Of a DNA stretch of 64,000 nt, positions 63,475 through 64,000 are shown piece by piece. Position 1 is the stretch's first letter. Every line of letters begins with the position of its first letter. The stretch is from Cytophagaceae bacterium ABcell3 (GTDB lineage: Bacteria; Bacteroidota; Bacteroidia; Cytophagales; Cytophagaceae), in the NCBI GenBank assembly GCA_030913385.1, contig CP133159.1:4052584-4116583 (forward strand), given 5' to 3'. The notes below the pieces were generated by a model. The model saw nothing but the letters and a program-made list of their open reading frames with translations. It had not been told where the DNA came from and did not search any database. The translations under genes were made by a program, and so were the position numbers.

Positions 63475-64000
63475 ATGCTAAACCTAATCCTGACAATAGT
63501 TTTAACCTCTACGCTTTTCATTGTATTTAAAGTTTTTCACTTGTGGAGAATCAATACATTTGTAGCCATTGTCATTAACTATTTTGTTTGCGTTGTCACA
63601 GGAAGCATATACACAGCTACCTCCCCTATTGCAGTCATAGAGCAGGCCCAGCCATGGCTTTTGCCAGCTTGCATCACAGGGGCAGTATTTGTTATCACTT
63701 TTTACCTGATGGCCCTTACGGTAGAAAAAGTAAATATGACTGTAGCAAGTGTAGCCAATAAGGTTTCCTTGATTATTCCAGTAGCAGGCAGCCTTATATT
63801 TTTCGAAACACAAGCCGTTGACTATAACATCTTTAACTACATTGGCATAGCTACAGGAATCGTAGCTATTGTACTAACATCCATTAGAGAAAGCAACGAT
63901 TTGCTCCCTAAGCAAGAACAAAGGCTTTCTTTTATTTTACCAATAGTTGTATTTCTATTGGGGGGCGGTATTGATTTTTATATCAATTACATCAATTACA
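63475..64000 (+). CDS. EamA/DMT-type permease, N-terminal part, cut by the window edge
   Basis: The ATG at 63475 opens a frame that stays open to the last base (about 175 codons). The translated part has five hydrophobic segments, including a start MLNLILTIVLTSTLFIVFKV, and the typical drug/metabolite transporter pattern LTVEKVNMTVASVANKVSL followed by a glycine-rich GIATGIVAIVLTS helix. The second half of the protein lies outside the window. Substrate unknown. Confidence 0.75.
   Translation, partial: MLNLILTIVLTSTLFIVFKVFHLWRINTFVAIVINYFVCVVTGSIYTATSPIAVIEQAQPWLLPACITGAVFVITFYLMALTVEKVNMTVASVANKVSLIIPVAGSLIFFETQAVDYNIFNYIGIATGIVAIVLTSIRESNDLLPKQEQRLSFILPIVVFLLGGGIDFYINYINY

Overview
The window looks like a chromosomal segment of a Bacteroidota bacterium, probably a Cytophagales-type marine or soil organism. 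Four things support this. Several intergenic regions carry the Bacteroidota promoter pattern TTTG-N20-TAnnTTTG. Most starts lack a Shine-Dalgarno. Several products belong to families I know mainly from this phylum (GSCFA, DUF5606, DUF5683, OmpA/PD40 envelope proteins, long LepB). The genome uses KdsA/WaaA-type lipopolysaccharide chemistry. The genus cannot be named from the sequence alone.

Positions 1-15373 are a defence island. A long CRISPR array (53 repeats visible, open at the left edge) is followed on the minus strand by a complete type I-B (Cst1/Cst2 variant) locus. In transcription order it is cas6, then a 691-bp intergenic region, a two-gene Pycsar system (membrane effector plus pyrimidine-cyclase-like PycC), cas8b/cst1, cas7/cst2, cas5, cas3, cas4, a GxxExxY nuclease-fold gene flanked by short inverted repeats, cas1, cas2, leader and array. 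The most interesting object is in the cas6-Pycsar gap: two degenerate CRISPR repeats around an 18-nt mini-spacer. That mini-spacer matches 16 of 18 bases of a site next to the -33 box of the leftward Pycsar-cas promoter. The only two mismatches are at guide positions 6 and 12, where type I Cascade does not read the target, and the site has a CCA 5' flank. This has the anatomy of a CreR/CreA-type crRNA-like regulator. Here the repressed operon begins with Pycsar, so loss of Cascade function (for example by an anti-CRISPR) would be predicted to release both cas genes and a second, abortive defence system.

Positions 15374-18075 hold tandem intergenic repeats (367-bp period) interrupted by a complete 1418-bp ISL3/ISAon1-like insertion sequence with an 8-bp target duplication. 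An uninterrupted copy of the target lies in the neighbouring repeat.

Positions 18096-29510 are housekeeping: cca-type nucleotidyltransferase, tsaC, pyrG, yidC, a cluster of DnaA boxes in AT-rich DNA (candidate oriC), a UPF0173 metallo-hydrolase, parA, parB, a DUF5683 protein, dapB and lepB. The yidC / DnaA-box / parAB arrangement resembles classical bacterial origin regions.

Positions 29511-32881 and 40584-46403 are two large gene-free tandem arrays (four units of about 770 bp and six of about 900 bp) sharing hairpin-rich modules. Between them lie ung, apaG, a methyltransferase, an outer-membrane-like protein, a serine hydrolase, kdsA, a TPMT-family methyltransferase, a coiled-coil membrane protein and the rpsF-rpsR-rplI operon.

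Positions 46404-64000 carry GSCFA and YyaL-type genes, an OmpA/PD40 envelope protein, engB, a TonB-domain protein, a DUF5606 protein, fructosamine kinase, a low-molecular-weight phosphatase, a PerR/Fur regulator with a perfect palindromic operator next to a 2-Cys peroxiredoxin, waaA, rsgA and a surface-polysaccharide group (flippase, large membrane protein, acyltransferase-like protein, FdtA-like cupin). The right edge cuts an EamA-type permease.
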